Shown: piece after piece, positions 34,447 to 46,900 of the stretch
How positions within the stretch are numbered: position 1 is the stretch's first letter
Layout of the letters: every line of letters begins with the position of its first letter
Origin: Albula goreensis
Lineage: Eukaryota; Chordata; Actinopteri; Albuliformes; Albulidae
Reading direction: 5' to 3'
NCBI GenBank assembly: GCA_022829145.1
Contig: CM040743.1
Span: 35,815,841-35,879,840 of the forward strand
Length of the DNA: 64,000 nucleotides
The notes under the pieces: model-generated
What the model saw: the letters and a program-made list of their open reading frames with translations, nothing else
Told to the model about the DNA's origin: nothing
The model's database searches: none
Position numbers and translations under genes: made by a program

Positions 34447-36181
34447 GTTACTATCTCTCACTATTACACTGACTGACTCACCAATTTGCTTTTTTTTTTT
34501 CTTTTCCCTGGTAGTCACCCGACATTACATATCAGGTTTTCCGCCGGTGTTGGCAAGAGGCTTTTTTTGTTTGAATTAACCACATTTCAGTTTGACATAT
34601 TAAGTGTGATGAAAAGCTATCCTCTGTTTGTCACATTTAACTCAATCCTGTCTGTTTCCTTAAATGTTTCTCTCTCATATCATGTTATCAATGCAGCATA
34701 ACACATTCATTCTATAGCTGATATACAGTATACCTGTACATAGATGTGTCATTTTGTGAATGAGATGAATCATTTTTCTGTCTGACTATCAGCCTACCTG
34801 ATTGTCTCTTTCTGTTAGCCTTCATATATGTTTATACTTGAAACAGTCTTAATTATTTGGGTACTGTTCTAATACTGTTTGCAACAGTCTGTGATTTTTG
34901 ATTGTGGGATGAATGTTCATGTTTCTTTCTTAGAAAAATGACCATTCATTACCAACACTGTCAAAGCATACCAACATAGGTATTGGGAAAAACATTGTGC
35001 TCTTTCTGTGGGTGAAGTCCCACCACATACAGCTTCACCAGAACTGGGGATCTGAGGTCAGGGCATTTCCTCTTCGCTTTGCTGAAAGAAAGCTTCCGGA
35101 ATTCTCCATGACACAGTTACGGCTCAGCCTGACCTCAGAAGGAAAAGCCGCATCGTCATCCATCCCACAGACAATTTAATCAAAAAATATTAGGAGGAAA
35201 TGACTTTTTACCCTGGTCAAAATCAGTCTGGGCAAGAAACACACGTCAAGGTCATGTCATCAGGGATTTTCTTTTTTAATTACAAGAGGAGCTTTTTATA
35301 AACCTGACTGAGTCACTCCAGTAACTCCAGAGTTTAACTGATAACCTGTCTGTCTATTGCTTGAAATCAATGACTCTTTTGAGGTTGTCTAAAAATGTCT
35401 GTCACCCTGCTCATGGTAAAGACTACGTTCCTCTCGTCATCATAGATGATGCTCCATGCTATGATATCTGCTCATATCGTTGTGAAATTTTTCACCTGTG
35501 AATTAATTGTGATGCGGTAATTGCACAGTGGATTAGTAATTAGCATCGCTTCTTGGTTCAGGTGTACATTTTTTATATTATTGTTTTATTATTAGCATTA
35601 GTATTTTTTGTATATTTATATTTATCAGTGTGAATGGCTCAGAGTTAAGGATGAAAATATTATGTCTACGTGGTAACTGAAATTATGTGAGGACAAGTCC
35701 TCAGATGTTTTAGATTATAATTCCTGTTTCAAGGTCCACATAACCAAAAATGAACACACAAAGGCGTCTCAAGTGTAGTCGTCCCTCTCTCCCCTCGAGG
35801 ATGTAAACAGACAAACACAAATGTGTTTTCTTTCAGAGAAAAATGACACGGTCTCCACCCATGTCTGGTATGTGAAAACGAAACTGACTTCAAACACTTA
35901 TGGATTCTGTCCTAGATCTTTTCTCTTTTCCCTCTCCCACTCTCTCGCTCTTTATGCTACAGTCTTACAATGGGTAATAAATAACATCCACTCAAAAAGA
36001 AGCATTGACTCAGTAAACTAATTAAAATATGTATTGCACTCATTGTTATACACTTCTCAACCTCCTACACATCTTCCAGTGATTTTGTTCACTTGTATGA
36101 AATGCAACCTCTTTAATGGACTGACAGGAATGAATGATAACATGGTATGGAAGTCAGAAAGTGTTTACAGTTAACTCAACT

Positions 36182-36195
36182 GTTCCCTCTAGTGG
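36182..36195 (-). promoter_or_regulatory. CTCF-like motif
   Basis: On the minus strand CCACTAGAGGGAAC matches 13 of 14 consensus positions (A in place of the C after GG). Confidence 0.4.
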
Positions 36196-37157
36196 TAATA
36201 TTAAGAATGTCTTCTTTACATTATGCGCAACTTGAGCACTGTGCTGCACGCTACTACTTTGTTTCTGTTACTACTTTCTCTTTACTTCTGATTTCTTTCT
36301 TTCTTTCTTTCTTTCTTATTTGTGAATTCTGAATTATTTTGTCATTCTATTGTTTCCTCATTTTCCTTGTCATCCCATTCAAAGGTACAATCTTAGGACC
36401 ACTCTTTGTGTTGGATGTTGGACACATAATAAATTCAGACAACACATAATTTACTAGACACAAATCTACTACCATCAGACCACAGGAGAATCTTCGCTTT
36501 GACTCCCTTTTCTTCCTGTAGGAAATTATGAACTGATGGTGAGGGGTTAAAGAAGTGTTGGCCATACTTTGTCATTTGCTGTCGGATTCAACCTTTGCCC
36601 TGCATATGAAACTGCCTGCATGAGCATGCATCTGTGTCTGTATGAGCTTACATATGTGTGTGTTTCTGTGCATGCTTTTGAGAGTGTGCGTTTGTGTATA
36701 CGCAACTATGCATGCACATACATGCGTGTATGCGTGTGCACACATGTGAGACTGTGTGGTTTATGTATGTGCCGGTGTGTTTATGTGTAGGAATGGCAGC
36801 ACTGTGGGTGAATGACTGGGGATGCTGCTGCCCCAAGCAGTGTGCAGTGAGTTTTAGAGTTGTATTTCATGCCTTGGGCGAAACAGCAGGGGCGGTGGAC
36901 AGTATTGGCACAAGCCATTGTCTTAGGTACTAATAACATAAAGTTTTGTGCAAGATTGCAGTTGTCTTTATTGTACATGGTAGTGTTTATATAATAAGAG
37001 CCCTGATTGAGAATGGCGGGTCCGCTGAGCAATAAACAAACAGACATGAGGGATTTCACAGGTTTTGGCTTTGATCTTGTCTTCCAGCGGAAGCGAGTCC
37101 TTTTGTTTGGGAGCTTAGGTCACTGGGATTTCGGTCCCACAACCCTGATGTCATCCG

Positions 37158-37236
37158 CGGGGGGTGTCGCCCCACTGGTCAGGGGGGACGAGGGGGAACA
37201 TGACACCACGTGGGGGGGTGCGGGGGTGAGGGGGGC
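37158..37236 (+). other. G-run cluster with quadruplex potential
   Basis: Runs of G6, G6, G5, G7, G5 and G6 lie within about 80 bp, in a GC-rich block 3.3 kb upstream of the inhba ATG. Confidence 0.6.
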
Positions 37237-38495
37237 TTTCTTGCGCCGCAACAGGGTTGGTGCATCCGTCTGGGACAACAGCCTGCGACCGCCAAAAGGG
37301 AACGAATGCGATTTCCACCCGGTCGCCCCGGGAGACACAAGAGCAGTTCAGGCGAGGGGTGTAGCCACCCTCCCGTCACACAGTGTCCCTCGCTGTCACA
37401 GCTGGGAGCCAGAGACAGCCCATTAAAAGGAAATAGAGGCAGTGGGGGCGGGGTGCTTTGGGCCTGTGAAAATAAGGGGACACAGTGAGTAAAACAGAGT
37501 AAGCCTTTTCCCAGATGTTTATTACACTCTTGCACTTCCTTCTCTAAATACGATGAGCAATACCTGGGGAACTGGTGTGTTTTTGTGTGTACATGCATGC
37601 AAGTGTATGTGTATTTGAGAGTGTGTGTATGTGTAGGTGTAATTGTGTGTGAATAAATACACGTGTGAGCATGTGTGGTCGCACGTGTCCGTGTGCTTGC
37701 ATATTTGCATGCACACGTGCATGCAGGCGTGCCTGTCTGTGCATATTTACAACTGCATGTGTGTGAGGGTGTGTGCACCTGGGCATATGAACCCCAATTA
37801 CAGAATAAAGTCATTTGGCAGACAGAAAGAAGAGAATGTTTGCACCAGGCCTTGCTTTGTCATTTTATTCTCATCACTGATATTTGCACAGCATCACAAC
37901 TGCAACTGCCAGTTTGTCAGCTTTTTCCTAGATGATTACATTTTCTAAAGCTGAAAAGTATACACAAAGTTTGAAAAGGAGCCCGGATTTAAAGTGGTTT
38001 TGGGTTGGGTATTCTGGGCTGGAGAGCAAAGCATCGCATTGGGATTTGGACTCCAGCAGGTACAGTCCCGTTCCGATCATCACTTGGGACAAAACTGTAC
38101 CACTAAAAGAAGCACTTGACCTTCTTTGCTTCAGTAAACAGCCAGCTGAGTAAGTGGTGGATTTGTAAAAATGTAAGCAATGCAATTGGCTGAAGAAAGG
38201 GGATCCTCCCAGTCAGATAAATAAATGTGGTGTCTCTGACTGTGGAGGAGGTCTGGTTTCCAGTTCACGGGTTCAGGGAGAGTCCAGGAGTACGGCTTGT
38301 GTGTCTGGGGGCGGTCTCGGGGGGGATGCGGAAGGCTTTGTGGCGTAGGTATGAATGTCTCCACTGTGCTCTCGCTTTTGGTCCCACGGCCTCCTTTGTC
38401 TGAACGGGACTCCATCACAGCTCTCGGCCCCACTCCCGGTGTCGCCCGAGTGTTAAGTTTCGCGAGGGTGGGGCACGTGTGCAGGACACCCCCCC

Positions 38496-38544
38496 AACCA
38501 CCACTACCGCCACCACCACCACCACCACCACCATCACCGCCACC
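38496..38544. repeat. (CCA)n microsatellite
   Basis: About 10 ACC units with CATCACCGCC interruptions; gives poly-Pro/Gly shadow frames. Confidence 0.9.
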
Positions 38545-39621
38545 GGGCTCCACATTTACCAGTGCTTCCGGCAATTTCCGAGGCCCCTCCAATTTCCTTC
38601 CTTCCAGTTTCAAAGCACTATAGTGCCATGACATGAATTAAAATATGTCAGTGGAGAACAATAAATTATGAAGCTTAACATGACTTAATGTCTTTGAACA
38701 TCAGTCTCCTCCTAAATGGCATATGAATAGTGATGATATAAGATATTAAACTAACTGGAACCCAGACCATAATAGTCAGTGCTTCTGGGTGGCACACAAG
38801 GCTGATGTGTAATTGTCAATAGTAAAATAAACTCAGCCTAATTCTGTGTATTAGTTTAGGTATGTCTGTGTGTGTAGGTGTTTGTTTTAGGGTGGGTAGG
38901 TGGGGTCAATTGATGTAGTTTTCCACAGAAACTGTGATATTAATAATGGGAGTGAATATACTATGACCAGTTTATACCAGCACTGAAATGATGTCACAAG
39001 TGCAGTGTTGCGACACGGGGCTCTTTGGAAAGTTGCATCTCATGATACCGTAACTGAAGTTCCTCTGGTCACGGACACAGGATGTGTTTGTGGTAAGCCC
39101 CACGGCATTCTGGTCTGTGCAGCCACTTCCCGGGTGGGCTGAATAAGTCAAGGAATCTTGCGCTGTATGTCTCACGCTCCAGTGGCACCCAAACACCCCA
39201 TATTATATTTCATACATAATTTGTGATTCATATCATGTTTTCTGTATGTAAATATAATGCATTGATTTCTTTATTCCACATTGTGCAAGAACTTTTTGAT
39301 GTATGTGCAATTATTTTTTATGTAAACACTATGCGCTTGACCTTTCATGGTGTCCAATTGCTTCCATGTGTTTACATTTGAGTCAATATGAAGTGAAACA
39401 TTCATTTGTATCTATACCAATCATGAGGGAATTCAGTAAATCAAGGATAATTATTGTAGAGCTCTTGAAGAATACTTCACGGTCATACTAATAATGTGAA
39501 ACTTTGAATGTATAAAATATGAATTCCTGGAATTTACAGCTTGGGAAATTGTATTTTAGTGATGAGTTCAGCCAAGGACAGCCTTCACTAGACTCAATAG
39601 GTCATAATACGGTTGACTGTA

Positions 39622-39729
39622 CACAGCAAAATGTCCAGTGTTATTTTAACACCAACAGTGTACATATGAGAACAACTGGACTCATATGTACACTGTTAGT
39701 GTAAAATGAACACTGGACATTTTGCTGTG
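39622..39729. mobile_element. 108-bp fold-back MITE
   Basis: Two 49-bp arms (39622-39670 and 39681-39729) are reverse complements at 45 of 49 positions around a 10-nt loop (AACAACTGGA). The ends are CACAGCAAAATGTCCAGTGT and its inverse. No coding capacity. The strong symmetry and short loop suggest a small inverted-repeat transposon; flanking duplication is unclear (TA on the left, CATA on the right). Confidence 0.8.
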
Positions 39730-42700
39730 CATACAAAATCTTGTCCTGTTTTTTATGGTATCATTGCTCTTTTCCTTAGCAGACTCCACAACCCAGGTTC
39801 AACCACATAATGTTTCTAAAGTGTTAATAGTATAAAGAGATAAAAATGGTAACTTTTGTTGAAAATCAGGGTTCATGACAGAAAGTAGTGGGTGTTTTAG
39901 GTCCAGCCATCACTATTGCCTGTATCATCATTGTTCCATGGCATCCTGGTGGAGCCCCAGCTTTTGCTTCCTTGTTTTTATTGTTGTCTGCCAGCCCTCA
40001 TGACCTTCTTGTAACGATGCTAGCTATTATCTGAGTCAATCTGAATATGCTGCCAGGAGGGGTAAATTCCTATGAGGAAAAATGATGAGAGATAAGAGTA
40101 CAGCAGTGTTCCAGGACCTGAAGCGTTACTTTACGGAGCAATAACTCTCACTCAGCCCGGCCTGACTTTTCATGTATGCATACGAGGGAACAGGGCTCAT
40201 TGCAAAACATTGGACTTCCTTCTGAATGTTTTATGAGGGTTCATCTGACTGTTTTCATATTACAGTTCTAGTGACTGACTGATACAGTTTTACATTCAGG
40301 TAAAGTATCAGTATTTGAATTTTTTTCCCCTCAAAATTATTAGACAAGCACCACAAACTGATCCCCTGAGAACCCAACTGGTAAAATAAACCAAGTACAC
40401 ATCATTTACATCAGTTATAAAGTATGTTTTATAGTTATAAGTTAATCTATAACTGATTTATAAGTCTCAGTACATCATATTATACTCTTTACCTCCAGCC
40501 CTAAGAGTCTGTCATGTATGAATGTTTTCTTATGACATGTGTTGCCTTTCCTAGGAACTTTAGTGTTGCTATAGAATTACTGCTTTGTTGTTTCCCTCAG
40601 TAAAAGTGCAGGCATGGAGTGAGACGCTGAAGCTGGACACTAAAGCAGCAGGTGTCCGGTTCTTTCACACTCAGACACGAGAACCAGCAAATGTTCCTCA
40701 CTGCTGCTGGCAATGGATGGAAGGGCTCTGCTAGCCAGAGAGGCCAGGAGGGGTTAAGGGCAGAGAGGGGAAAGCAGCCCCGTTTCCCACCGAACAACAG
40801 ACGCTAACAGCCAGCTCCGATCCGCGCTCCTGCCCTCCGAAGCGGGCAAATGGGGAGCTATTCTGGGACGAGCTGGTCATTTCCCGATAAGAACCCGTGC
40901 ACAGGAGCGGACCATGTGCTCCGGGATTATTTTTAGCACAGGCCACAGGTTTGCGAGGGCTGTGTGTCTCATGCATTCGTGAATTTTAGACCTAAAAAAC
41001 ACCATTATAACACTTCCCACTTAAAAGTCACACTCTTCAGTAAATCTCTCCTACACGTCAAACAGTTTCTCTCAACTATGATAAATTTGTAAGACTAGAT
41101 TGGATCTTGAACCTTATCACTGCACATTCTTAGATTAGACTTTTTATCAATGGCATGGCAGCTATCTTACCCTAAGAGTGTTAATTATCCTTTTCAGTAG
41201 AACCCTTGCTCTTATTAGCTTATCTGAAAGCACTTGTGTAGCTGTGTTTTGTAAGTCACTATGGATAACAGTCTCTGCTAAAGTGACGAAATGTGATGTC
41301 ACATAATGTGTCCTTTTTGTGGATATATCCTTGATATCAGGTGGGGGGTACATTTTATTGGAGAATCCATATGTGAATGTATTTACTGGTGGAAATCCTG
41401 GCTTCAGATCACCATAATATCCAAACATATTTATAAGAACAGACACCTGCGCTAGCTCAATTTCAGGCGCAGACCTTCACTGGGGGTTCTCTGTTCTCCA
41501 TTACCATATATGTATGCGTGCAAGACACTCAACGGGTATGAGACAGCCTGACGCCGACCGCCATTCAAAGGAAATTCTCCTGTGTAAGTAGGCTGATGCT
41601 TCATGCTTAACGACGGTGAACAGCGGGGAAGAGGTTCTTCCTCACGCACACATTTAGTGAACACGGTTGCGTTCAACCCCACAGACAGCACGTGTTTAAA
41701 GCAAAAGTTTCAAAGTCTACAAGTCTGTACCCCACTACCAATTAAGCACTTTCCATATTTCTCCCATCAACTAAAAAGTATTTTTAAACATGACTTGTAG
41801 CAGTTTCTTTTTGGCTGTAGAATTCCCAGCCAAGCTTAGAGCTCCACACCCCCCCCCCCCCCACACACACACAAACAAACGCATACGCCTGCATGCATGC
41901 ACGTACAGAGTACCCATACTCTGTCATAATTCCAGCCACTAATAGCTTGTACACTCAAATCTTTTCCCTTTTACTCCCCTGGTATGATGTCATAGAGGGT
42001 GCGTTTTTTCAGCCCAGGCTAGACGTATGACGGCACAGAGGGAGAGCGAGCGGGAGCCTGATTCAGACCTCAGCTGTGGAGAGGCCAGGGAGGGAGGTGG
42101 GGGGAGGTGACTCAGGAGACGTGAGTGAGCGCGCTCCATGAGAGAAAGCAGAGGACCGATCTGATTCAGCCAGTGGGTAGGATGACCAAGCAGTCTGCTA
42201 GAAGGCTGAAGGAAACTCTGCCTTTGAAAGAAACCTTGCACTCATCATACTTTTCTGAGTTGCTTGTCTTTCCTCAGTGACTTCCAGATTACACCTAATT
42301 CTGCTTACATTCTTGTTCCTTGAGAGCCCTCAGGGAATTCTGCAGGAATGGAGGCTATGTGAAATATAGCTAGTAACAGGCTGTGTTTAGTTAGTTTACT
42401 CTCAAAACTACAATTTAAACAGAGTATACTGTGTCAATCAGTTATTTGGTAACAGTATCAAAATGTCCTTAGGGTCTCATTTTTACTTTACTCTGACTTT
42501 ATGGCATGAACGCATGTATGACTAAGTGTGACTCTCCAAATGTAAACTGACAGCTGTGCAGAACCTTGTTTTTTGTAGCCTGGGGGTCTACACCGCAATA
42601 AGAGACATTAAAGGTTGGAAAAGAGTAGATCACTGTGAGGTCATGGACGATGATGCTCACACACGTGCACATATGTTAGGCCACCCAATATGCTATTCCG

Positions 42701-42900
42701 CCAATTACAAAGTTCATGAAACCTTATTCATTGTTCAATGAACTGTCATTTGTTCTATAAAACATTATACATGTGTTGCTTTGAAAGAACTCTGAAGTTC
42801 TAACCACAACAGAGTGAAATTTCATGAGTAGCAAAAGAGAAAGAAACATGAAATACCTGATAACAGCTTGTAGAAAGTGAAATAGAAGTCTTACTAGACT
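39730..42900. other. Intergenic DNA, no gene seen
   Basis: No supported exon. A C14 run followed by (CA)n sits at 41849-41873. A GA-rich patch lies at 42030-42130. Confidence 0.5.
41225..41300 (+). mobile_element. L2/SINE 3'-tail fragment
   Basis: TGTAAGTCACTATGGATAAC then GTCTCTGCTAAA (41250-41282) matches the conserved 3' tail shared by fish L2-clade LINEs and the SINEs they mobilise (typically GTCGCTTTGGATAAAAGCG, then TCTGCTAAAT). The head is not recognisable. Confidence 0.55.
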
Positions 42901-42939
42901 GAATTCCAATGGACGGGGGGTGGGGAGAGGATATATTCT

Positions 42940-43040
42940 CAAGAATTGAATTGCATCCCTTAAACCCTTCGGATATGTAAACTGCCAGGGGTCAAATAAC
43001 CCATACTGTTTTAGAATTGTGGAAATAGTCGCAGCTGTCC
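42940..43040 (-). pseudogene. Possible L1-type LINE endonuclease fragment
   Basis: Within a 161-codon minus-strand frame, residues 58-90 include ISTILKQYGLFDPWQFTYP followed by RDAIQFL. This resembles the stretch of L1-clade ORF2 endonucleases where a short helix, Gly-Leu-x-Asp-x-Trp and Pro, then RDYTFFS, occur in order. The flanking residues do not continue the match, so it would be a small decayed fragment. Confidence 0.35.
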
Positions 43041-43511
43041 TTGAGGGGGGTTTGTAGATGAACAGAATATCACCCCATTTACCCCTTTTTACCCCAGCAT
43101 TGCAGACAGAAAGTAAAAGGCACATACCATACCTTGACTCCAAACCAGCTCTGCAAGCCCCATTCGAGAGGAAGGAAGGCAACGGACATGATAAAGATGA
43201 GCAGTGCAAACATATGCGAACGATATTTTACCTTTTAGCTATCAGAGGTGCAATGTACTGTGCTTAATTTGTTTTGTATAACAGAGAATAAGCAAGTACA
43301 AGCATTGCGATATAAAGCGATTTTTGTTTGCCATGCTCAGTCTGTAATACAGTCTCTATTTCTTCTGTTTCCTTAGTTTTACCCAACAATTACAATTTAT
43401 CTGTTCATTGTTCAGTGATGTCTTACAGAAGTGGCCTCTTTAAAACACTGGAGCTGGGACTTTACATCTTGCTCAGGGGTACAACGGCAGTCCTGTACCA
43501 CGCATTCCTCT

Positions 43512-43708
43512 TTTGGGTGGCCAATGGTCTAGAGGCTAAGGCACTTGATTCAAACCTGGTAGGTTGTTAGTTCACGCCCCAGTGTAGCCATTGGGCCCCT
43601 GAACAAGACCCTTCACCCCATATTGCTCTTCAGGGATTGACCAATGGTTAGTCAAATCAACTGTAAGTCACTTTGGATAAAGGCATCAGCCAAATAATTG
43701 TAATGAGT
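43512..43708 (+). mobile_element. tRNA-derived SINE with L2-like tail
   Basis: The head has an A-box-like TGGTCTAGAGG (43525-43535) and a B-box-like GTTAGTTCACGCCCC. The middle carries CCCCTGAACAAGACCCTTCA, as in fish tRNA-SINEs. The tail reads TGTAAGTCACTTTGGATAAA, then GGCATCAGCCAAATAATTGTAATG, matching the L2-clade 3' tail with TGTAA-type end. It is nearly full length but mutated in the promoter boxes. Confidence 0.75.
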
Positions 43709-43884
43709 GAGGTTTCATTGAACCAAACATGGAAGAACGCTGCTATATAGTATCAGCGTATATATATGATATAGCTGCTATATCAACATCAGCTGTGGAC
43801 AGACAAACATTGATTATTTCAATCAAGTCATTGACAGAAGAGTGTAGCTCCACCTTAAAGGGGTTCACAAAAAAGCAGTTCAAC

Positions 43885-43970
43885 AATCCCTAATAGTCCC
43901 CTACATGGGAATTGAACCCACAACCTTCTGTGTTACAAGCTTTTCCATTACACTTCAATACCATCCTAAT
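43885..43970 (-). mobile_element. tRNA-derived SINE head or tRNA pseudogene
   Basis: The minus strand contains an exact B box, GGTTCAATTCC (43918-43908), preceded by AACACAGAAGGTTGTG and an A-box-like TGGTATTGAAG. Downstream sequence lacks the SINE body, so it is truncated. Confidence 0.55.
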
Positions 43971-43999
43971 ACAGGAGGCAGACAAATGGTCACCAGTCA

Positions 44000-46900
44000 G
44001 TCCTCAGTGAGACCACCACACTTACATGAAACATGCTTACTATTAGATTCTTTTTTTCTGTTGTTGGCAGAAGCTGATTCACTGATTCACAGTATTTCAC
44101 ACTTTAGCAAACCTGCTGACAGCCGAGGCCTTTTTTTGTTGAGCGGACTGCCTTCTCTTGCTTTTAAGAGCGGGAGTGGTTTATGTAACGTCGATCTGGT
44201 GCGCTGGCAGAGTGACGCACTGCGATGATCAGACGGGAGGGCCGCCCTCAGTCAGTGGGGTGGTGGGTGCCCAAACCCACCTGTCAGTGCGGCATCATCA
44301 CTCCTGTCATCCACGTGCTGTTTCGTAACCGGGGACGACGGAGACAGATGCCGTCTCTCGGTACAGGTGTTCCATCGTAACGATGAACCAAAGGTCGAGA
44401 GCATGAGGTAAGCCTGGGATTACATCACACTCGTTTAACATGAAGTCCTATCACAAGAGGAAAGCCACTTCTTTGATGCTGTAATAAAATTTCCTTTACC
44501 TAGTCTGTTTGCATCACATCATAATATGGCAATGATAATGTCTGTCAGCACTATATTCTGACATGAGTAGTTGTAAAAACAGTTGCTGCAGGGAAGAGCT
44601 ATTATTTCTATCATCACTACAAGCTTAAAAGGAAATAAGAGTCTTCTGGGGACATAAAAACATCATTTATGGTATCTTATACTTTACATCAGGATGACTT
44701 GAATTGCTGTGAACTTCATAATTATACAGTATGCAATTAGAACCTTGGAGACCTTTGTCTTGTTGACTGTAAGGTCTTTACATATACACAAAGTAAATCA
44801 AAGGCCAACCTAAAAATGTAAACCTGTATGTTTTGTCCTTTGTGATGTAATCTATACATTCCAATAAATCATTAGACACCAATCTGTGTCATACAAACTA
44901 AAACTCAGTGATTGTAGAGAGTGCTTAAAAGATTTATGCAAATCTATATTTGCATTCTATTTTACAAATTGATAAGGAGTTGGGTTTAATGAGATGTGAG
45001 ATATCAATGTGTGGTTTTGTAGTGAGAATTCAGGCCTTTGAATTGCAATGGTGATGGCAAAATTTTATGAGCCTTCACACCATGTGTGGATGAGTGTTCT
45101 GCTTTCACCTTACCAGTAGAAAGTTCTGGGTGAATCTGTGCAATTCAGGGTCTGAATAGCATTGCAATGGCAACATCAATATTTTCTTACATTTTACACA
45201 AGATGGATACAAGAAAAAATAGTTGTCATTCACAACAAGTATATACCATTACATGTGTTCTTTACAAAGAACAGCATAAAGACTATATACAATTTTGCTG
45301 CGGTGAGGCACATTGCAGTTTCAAGTAGAGGACTGATCTGTACGAGATGTAAAAAAGGAATCTGGAGTAGCAAACTGCTTCAGGATCTTGTGCAGAGGAC
45401 AGTAGAATGGCCCTATGGGCAGAGCTCACCTGCAGCTTCAGAAGGCCACAGGGAGGTGCATGATTAGTAAGCCAATGGTAGGCCAAATCCATAGGTCCCA
45501 AGGGAGGAGTGAGGGGTTTGATTGGTGGGTTAACCTCAATGGTAAACCCTGGCTGCTGTGGCCTGCTGGGCATTTGCAGTCTGCCTCCACAAGTGGCTTA
45601 TTCCTCTGGTACAGTAGCTGCAGTAATTGCAGATATAAAAAAAGCTTGGTTAAGCTCTGCACATTTAAGAGTACATGCTTTCTAGTGTACGGCCTTACAA
45701 AGTTGATTGATTATATGGCAGTAAAGGGACAGTCTGCACTTATTATTTCAAATTGCGATGAAAAATGAAAAGTCAAATTAAGAAAAAACATATAGAGTTA
45801 TACGTTATGGTAAACACACAGGTCCCCTAATGGAGGTTTGGTCCCTCAAGCATCTGGGTATCTGATCCAGAGACTTCTGCACAGCCCGCTAATTGAAAGT
45901 GGAACAATCAGTCATTTCAGTGGGTGACTAAGCTCTGTTAGAATTAATTACATGATTTCAGATGTTCAGTTTATAATATTATAATGAATATATTTTTTCA
46001 TGACTAAGTTTATCCTGGCTGCAGAATTCGCTTCACTCCCAAATAAATCTGGGACTAAAAGAGAACAGCACATGTCTAGACAGCCACTTACATTTTTTAT
46101 TCCTCCCTTTAATGCAAACCACTCTGGCTGGAAATTAGCAGACTGATATTTTTTCCCTTTTCACAGAGCTGGCTTTTTTTTTTCCAAGGGTCCCTGAGAG
46201 TTTGTGCTATATTTCAGCATTGCCTATAAACTCCGAACTTTACTTTGTTCACTTTTTGAACCGCCAGCTCCAAGTTTGGTTTTCATTTGTGTTTGGTCTC
46301 ATATGGACGCCTCTGGAAAAGTAAATACTTTGTCCTATACGTTCAATGTTCATCACAGCACAAGTGGATTTAAAGTGTGGTCGTCTATATTGTTTGTGGT
46401 GAACATGGACAGGAATGTCTTCAAAACCTCCTAACCAGGAACAAATGCTAAAGTCAACACCACACAACACATGAAATCTTGCATTGTAGTTACATGGCTC
46501 ATATGTTAAATTATTTGACAGAAGAACAATATTTCCACTGCAGTCTCCAGTAAAAAGACAGGTAAAAATGGAAACTGTCGTGAAAGTACTGTCGGCAACT
46601 AGGGAGGCTAAAAAGGGGAAGAGAAAGCTGTTAAATTAAAAGTTGGAAGTGGGCAAAGAGAAAGAGGAACATTTGAAATTCTAGTGATGGGGAAATCTAC
46701 TCTGGCAGAAATACAGAAATGTTGTGCGTTAAATTTGTATATCACACGTCAACCATTGTGTTTTTATTTGGTAAATATGTTCTCAGAAGAATCCAGCAAC
46801 ATTTCTCCCTTAGTCATAACAACATGTGGAGGAAGCTGAATATCAGTTCCTTCCTATAATCATAGCTCCAAGTATGGTCGCAAGGTGCTAAACGGAATGC

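Larger units (their letters stand above)
34450..39600. other. Upstream intergenic DNA, no gene seen
   Basis: AT-rich DNA interrupted by a TTTC microsatellite (36292-36317), degenerate TG/CATG-rich repeats (36640-36785 and 37565-37780), a GC-rich G-run block (37130-37440) and a (CCA)n block (38496-38544). Frames crossing these repeats are artefacts. Confidence 0.5.

Noticed and set aside
37179..37814. 211-codon minus-strand frame with His/Thr-rich N-terminus
   Set aside because: Its first half is a degenerate TG/CATG repeat and the second half is a G-run block; no domain.
43908..43918. Functional tRNA gene suggested by exact B box
   Set aside because: No cloverleaf with paired acceptor and anticodon stems could be drawn; fits a SINE head or pseudogene.
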